A stretch of 24,112 nt of DNA from Clostridia bacterium. GTDB taxonomy: Bacteria > Bacillota > Clostridia > Oscillospirales > CAG-272. How positions within the stretch are numbered: the first letter of the stretch is position 1; the number at the start of each line of letters is the position of its first letter. Where the stretch lies: contig JAFOAB010000310.1 in the NCBI GenBank assembly GCA_017382555.1, forward strand, positions 1 through 24,112, in the 5' to 3' direction. Shown one piece after another: positions 21,988 through 24,112 of the stretch. The notes beneath the pieces are model-generated. The model worked only from the letters and a program-made list of their open reading frames with translations, was not told the DNA's origin and did not search any database. The position numbers and the translations under genes were made by a program.

Positions 21988-23739
21988 GTGATCGATTCTG
22001 TGAAAAATATATTTTCCCGAATATATAACCGCCGCGAACCGCTTATTTTATCCGCCGTTTGCGTTTGGATGACCTGCATTGCCTTAATGGGCTTTTCCGT
22101 TTCCGCACGTGCTTCACTTATATGTGCGCTTATAACGGCTATTCCGGTTCTTTTTTCCGCCCTTGCACTCAAGGGCAACACCGCCGTGCACGTGGGCAGG
22201 CTTCTGCTCTTCTTATCCTCCCTTGCGGTATGTGCGCGCGGTGTGTATGAAAAAAAGACGGATTTTTATCTGTTTGTTTGTGCCGCTGTGTTTATGGCCG
22301 TTGTCGGCGTGTACTGTGCAAGATCGCTTGCGGAGGTTGAATTCGGCTGTGATTCAAGGCTTATCTGGATACCCCTTGCCGTATGCGCGGCGCTGTACTT
22401 TGCGGTGTTCAACTCCGCCGTTACCGTCAGCCGCTATCTTGCCTACCGCGCACCTGCCTTCGATTTCGGCATCTTCACGCAGATCTTTTACTCCCTCAAG
22501 GAGCATTTTCTCCCCTTAACCACCTGCGAGCGCGGTTATGAGCTTTCGCACTCCGCTGTGCATCTTTCCCCCGTTTTCTACCTTGCGCTTCCGATATATG
22601 CGCTGTTCCCGCGTCCCGAGACGGTACAGATAATTCAGGCGCTCGCACTTGCGCTCGGCGTTATCCCGCTGTGGCTTACCGCAAAGCGTCTCGGCATTTC
22701 AAACAAGGTGTCGGCGCTTTTTTCCGCCGTTTATCTCTTCCACCCCGCGCTGATGGGCGGATGCATGTACGACTTCCACGAAAACTCGTTTTTGCCCGTA
22801 ATGATTCTGTGGACTGTGTATTTCGCGGAGAAGAACAAGCTTATCCCCGCAATTATATTTACCGTTCTGACCTGCTCGGTTAAGGAGGATGCGGCGGTTT
22901 ACATCGCATTCCTCGGTCTGTTCTTGCTGTTTTCGGGCAGAAGAAAAGTGCTTGGTGCCACGATAACGGGCGTTGCACTTGCCTACTTCGTTTGCGCTTG
23001 TGCATATCTCGATGCGCAGGGACTTGGCATTATGACGTGGCGATACACCCACGTCTCCTCGGACGGAACGCTTACGGGCGTTATCGTTACGGCGATAAAG
23101 GAGCCCTTCCGCGTTATTAAGGAGTGCTTCAGTGCCGATAAATTCCAATTTGCGGTAATGATGCTTCTGCCGCTCGGTCTGCTCCCCTTCTTCACCAAAA
23201 AGATATCGCGCTACATCCTCTTCGGCGGTCTTGTTCTTGTAAATCTTATGCCGAATTGGCAGTACCAATATTCCCTTGATTTCCAATACGTGTTCGGCCC
23301 GCTTACACTGCTTGTGTACGCATCGCTTATAAATTACAGCGAGCTTGCCCCCGCTGTGCGCCGCAGTCTTGCCGCCTTTGCTTGCACCGCATGTGTGCTT
23401 GCCGCATCCGCGCGTATGCCATCTCAAGCAAATTACATCAAGTATCTTGATGAGCTTTCAGAGGAGATCGAGGTGCTTGACGAGGCAATGACCTACGTGC
23501 CCGATGACGCCCCCGTTGCCGCAACCTCATTCCTTCTTGCTCATCTCGCGGAGCGCGACGTGGTGTACGAGATAGGCAATACCTATGATATATCCGACAA
23601 GATGGATGACATCGAGTATATCGTCATCGACCTGCGCTACACCGAATGGGATGCACTTCCCGCCAAGTACGCAAAGCTTGGTTATATTCCCGTATTCCGC
23701 GACGATAACGTAGTGTGCGTTATGAAAAAAAGTAAATAA
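21988..23739 (+). CDS. DUF2079 polytopic membrane protein
   Basis: This 583-aa protein has an N-terminal membrane region of several helices (about 15-130), the conserved stretch YRAPAFDFGIFTQIFYSLKE near residue 153, SHSAVHLSPVFYLALPIYA near 187, then further helices and CMYDFHENSFLPVMILW near 257 and CSVKEDAAVYIAF near 293. The DFGIFTQ, HLSP and DFHENSF blocks are those of DUF2079, a family resembling GT-C glycosyltransferases (lipid-linked sugar donors, active site facing outside). Function is not established. The last 110 residues are soluble and likely lie outside the membrane. It starts with GTG, supported by AAGGAG 6 nt upstream, and ends at a strong terminator, so it is monocistronic. 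Confidence 0.87.
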   Translation: MIDSVKNIFSRIYNRREPLILSAVCVWMTCIALMGFSVSARASLICALITAIPVLFSALALKGNTAVHVGRLLLFLSSLAVCARGVYEKKTDFYLFVCAAVFMAVVGVYCARSLAEVEFGCDSRLIWIPLAVCAALYFAVFNSAVTVSRYLAYRAPAFDFGIFTQIFYSLKEHFLPLTTCERGYELSHSAVHLSPVFYLALPIYALFPRPETVQIIQALALALGVIPLWLTAKRLGISNKVSALFSAVYLFHPALMGGCMYDFHENSFLPVMILWTVYFAEKNKLIPAIIFTVLTCSVKEDAAVYIAFLGLFLLFSGRRKVLGATITGVALAYFVCACAYLDAQGLGIMTWRYTHVSSDGTLTGVIVTAIKEPFRVIKECFSADKFQFAVMMLLPLGLLPFFTKKISRYILFGGLVLVNLMPNWQYQYSLDFQYVFGPLTLLVYASLINYSELAPAVRRSLAAFACTACVLAASARMPSQANYIKYLDELSEEIEVLDEAMTYVPDDAPVAATSFLLAHLAERDVVYEIGNTYDISDKMDDIEYIVIDLRYTEWDALPAKYAKLGYIPVFRDDNVVCVMKKSK

Positions 23740-23778
23740 AAAAATTCGGGCACGGTGAACTACGTGCCCGAATTTTTA
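23740..23778. terminator. Bidirectional terminator between the DUF2079 and DtxR-family genes
   Basis: AAAAATTCGGGCACG (23740-23754) and CGTGCCCGAATTTTT (23763-23777) form a perfect 15-bp stem with an 8-nt loop and A/T tails on both sides. It begins at the DUF2079 stop and overlaps the stop of the convergent gene. Confidence 0.93.
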
Positions 23779-24112
23779 TCCCATTATCCTTGCGTGTCGC
23801 TTTATCGCCTCAAAGGCTTCGTCGCTTATTACGTGCTCTATTTTGCAGGCGTCTTCCCTTGCCGTTTCCTCCGAAACGCCGAGGCGCACAAGAAGCGAGC
23901 TTATGACGGTGTGTCGCTCAAAAATCTTTTCCGCAACCTCAAGCCCCGCAGGGGTAAGCGTAATGTACCCTCCGCCGTCAACGTTAATAAATTCTCCGTT
24001 TTTGAGAAGTCCTACGGCACGGCTGACACTGGGCTTGGAATATCCAAGCTCCGCACATATATCTATGGAGCGCACGCCCTTACCCGTTTTGCCGAGTACG
24101 TATATCGTTTCA
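23776..24112 (-). CDS. DtxR/MntR-family metal-dependent regulator (5' end off the right edge)
   Basis: The reading frame is open to the window edge, so at least 111 residues are visible and the first 10-20 are missing. ETIYVLGKTGKGVRSIDICA, then SKPSVSRAVGLLKNGEFI, make up the winged helix-turn-helix of DtxR-type regulators. The dimerisation and metal-binding part follows, with Glu and His residues in FERHTVISSLLVRLGVSEE, DACKIEHVISDEAFEAI and KRHARIMG. These proteins sense Fe2+ or Mn2+ and repress metal uptake genes such as feoAB or mntH. No SH3-like FeoA domain follows, which is the shorter MntR-like form. A GTG at 24075 exists in frame but would cut off part of the helix-turn-helix, so it is not the start. 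Confidence 0.9.
   Translation of the reverse strand, partial: ETIYVLGKTGKGVRSIDICAELGYSKPSVSRAVGLLKNGEFINVDGGGYITLTPAGLEVAEKIFERHTVISSLLVRLGVSEETAREDACKIEHVISDEAFEAIKRHARIMG

Noticed and set aside
1..24112. Defence island, prophage or mobile element
   Set aside because: No integrase, transposase, restriction, toxin or phage structural gene was recognised; apart from two palindromic repeats the content is metabolic and housekeeping.

Overview
The window looks like chromosomal backbone from a low-GC-lineage Firmicute of the class Clostridia, probably an uncultured gut-type member, with base composition near half GC by eye. This rests on gene content: a type III glutamine synthetase, a TatD-linked radical SAM protein, the paired trmK/nif3 genes, PlsY, a DUF1858 disulfide protein, an SDR-type mannonate oxidoreductase, and sigma-A-like promoters with strong Shine-Dalgarno sites. 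Coding density is very high, with many 1-8 nt overlaps. I see no rRNA, tRNA, CRISPR array, integrase, transposase or recognisable defence locus.

Layout. (A) 1-354, minus: the start of an amidohydrolase of the N-acyl-D-amino-acid deacylase type, cut by the window edge. (B) 456-8307, minus: a tightly packed run, in transcription order: 112-aa unknown protein, ispD, ispF, a 111-nt gap, rpe, glnN (GSIII), metG, tatD, radical SAM. It is driven by a near-consensus promoter at 8389-8417 and ends in a hairpin terminator at 407-455. (C) 8447-9376, plus: an EamA/DMT transporter with its own terminator. (D) 9441-13347, plus: a hexuronate operon uxuA, SDR oxidoreductase, uxaC, KDPG aldolase, preceded by an extended -10 promoter and two palindromic operator candidates. 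It ends at a terminator shared with a convergent, leaderless GH28/pectin-lyase-fold gene (13386-14522, minus). (E) 14577-14677: an approximately 101-bp palindromic intergenic repeat. (F) 14700-16064: a TtcA-type PP-loop ATPase (minus) divergent from a small leaderless Amidase_3 (plus). (G) 16061-18067, minus: ligA, divergent from plsY plus a METTL25-like methyltransferase (18199-20081). (H) 20085-20165: another palindromic element between convergent genes. (I) 20177-21836, minus: DUF1858, trmK, nif3 from a fully consensus promoter, divergent from a DUF2079 membrane protein (21988-23739). (J) 23776-24112, minus: a DtxR-family regulator cut by the right edge.

How the genes work together. Region D covers D-glucuronate to pyruvate plus glyceraldehyde-3-phosphate except for 2-keto-3-deoxygluconate kinase, which is not in the window; neither is a dedicated uronate transporter or regulator. 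The adjacent GH28-like protein may feed that pathway, but this is inference. Region B mixes isoprenoid precursor synthesis (IspD, IspF), pentose-phosphate metabolism (Rpe), nitrogen assimilation (GSIII) and translation (MetG). The metG-tatD pair is a familiar Firmicute neighbourhood, but a radical SAM gene sits where rnmV/rsmA is often found.

I did not find a clearly new multi-gene system. The observations most worth following are the TatD-linked radical SAM protein, the METTL25-like methyltransferase coupled to plsY, the two palindromic elements, the uxuA operators and the leaderless GH28-like protein beside the uronate genes.
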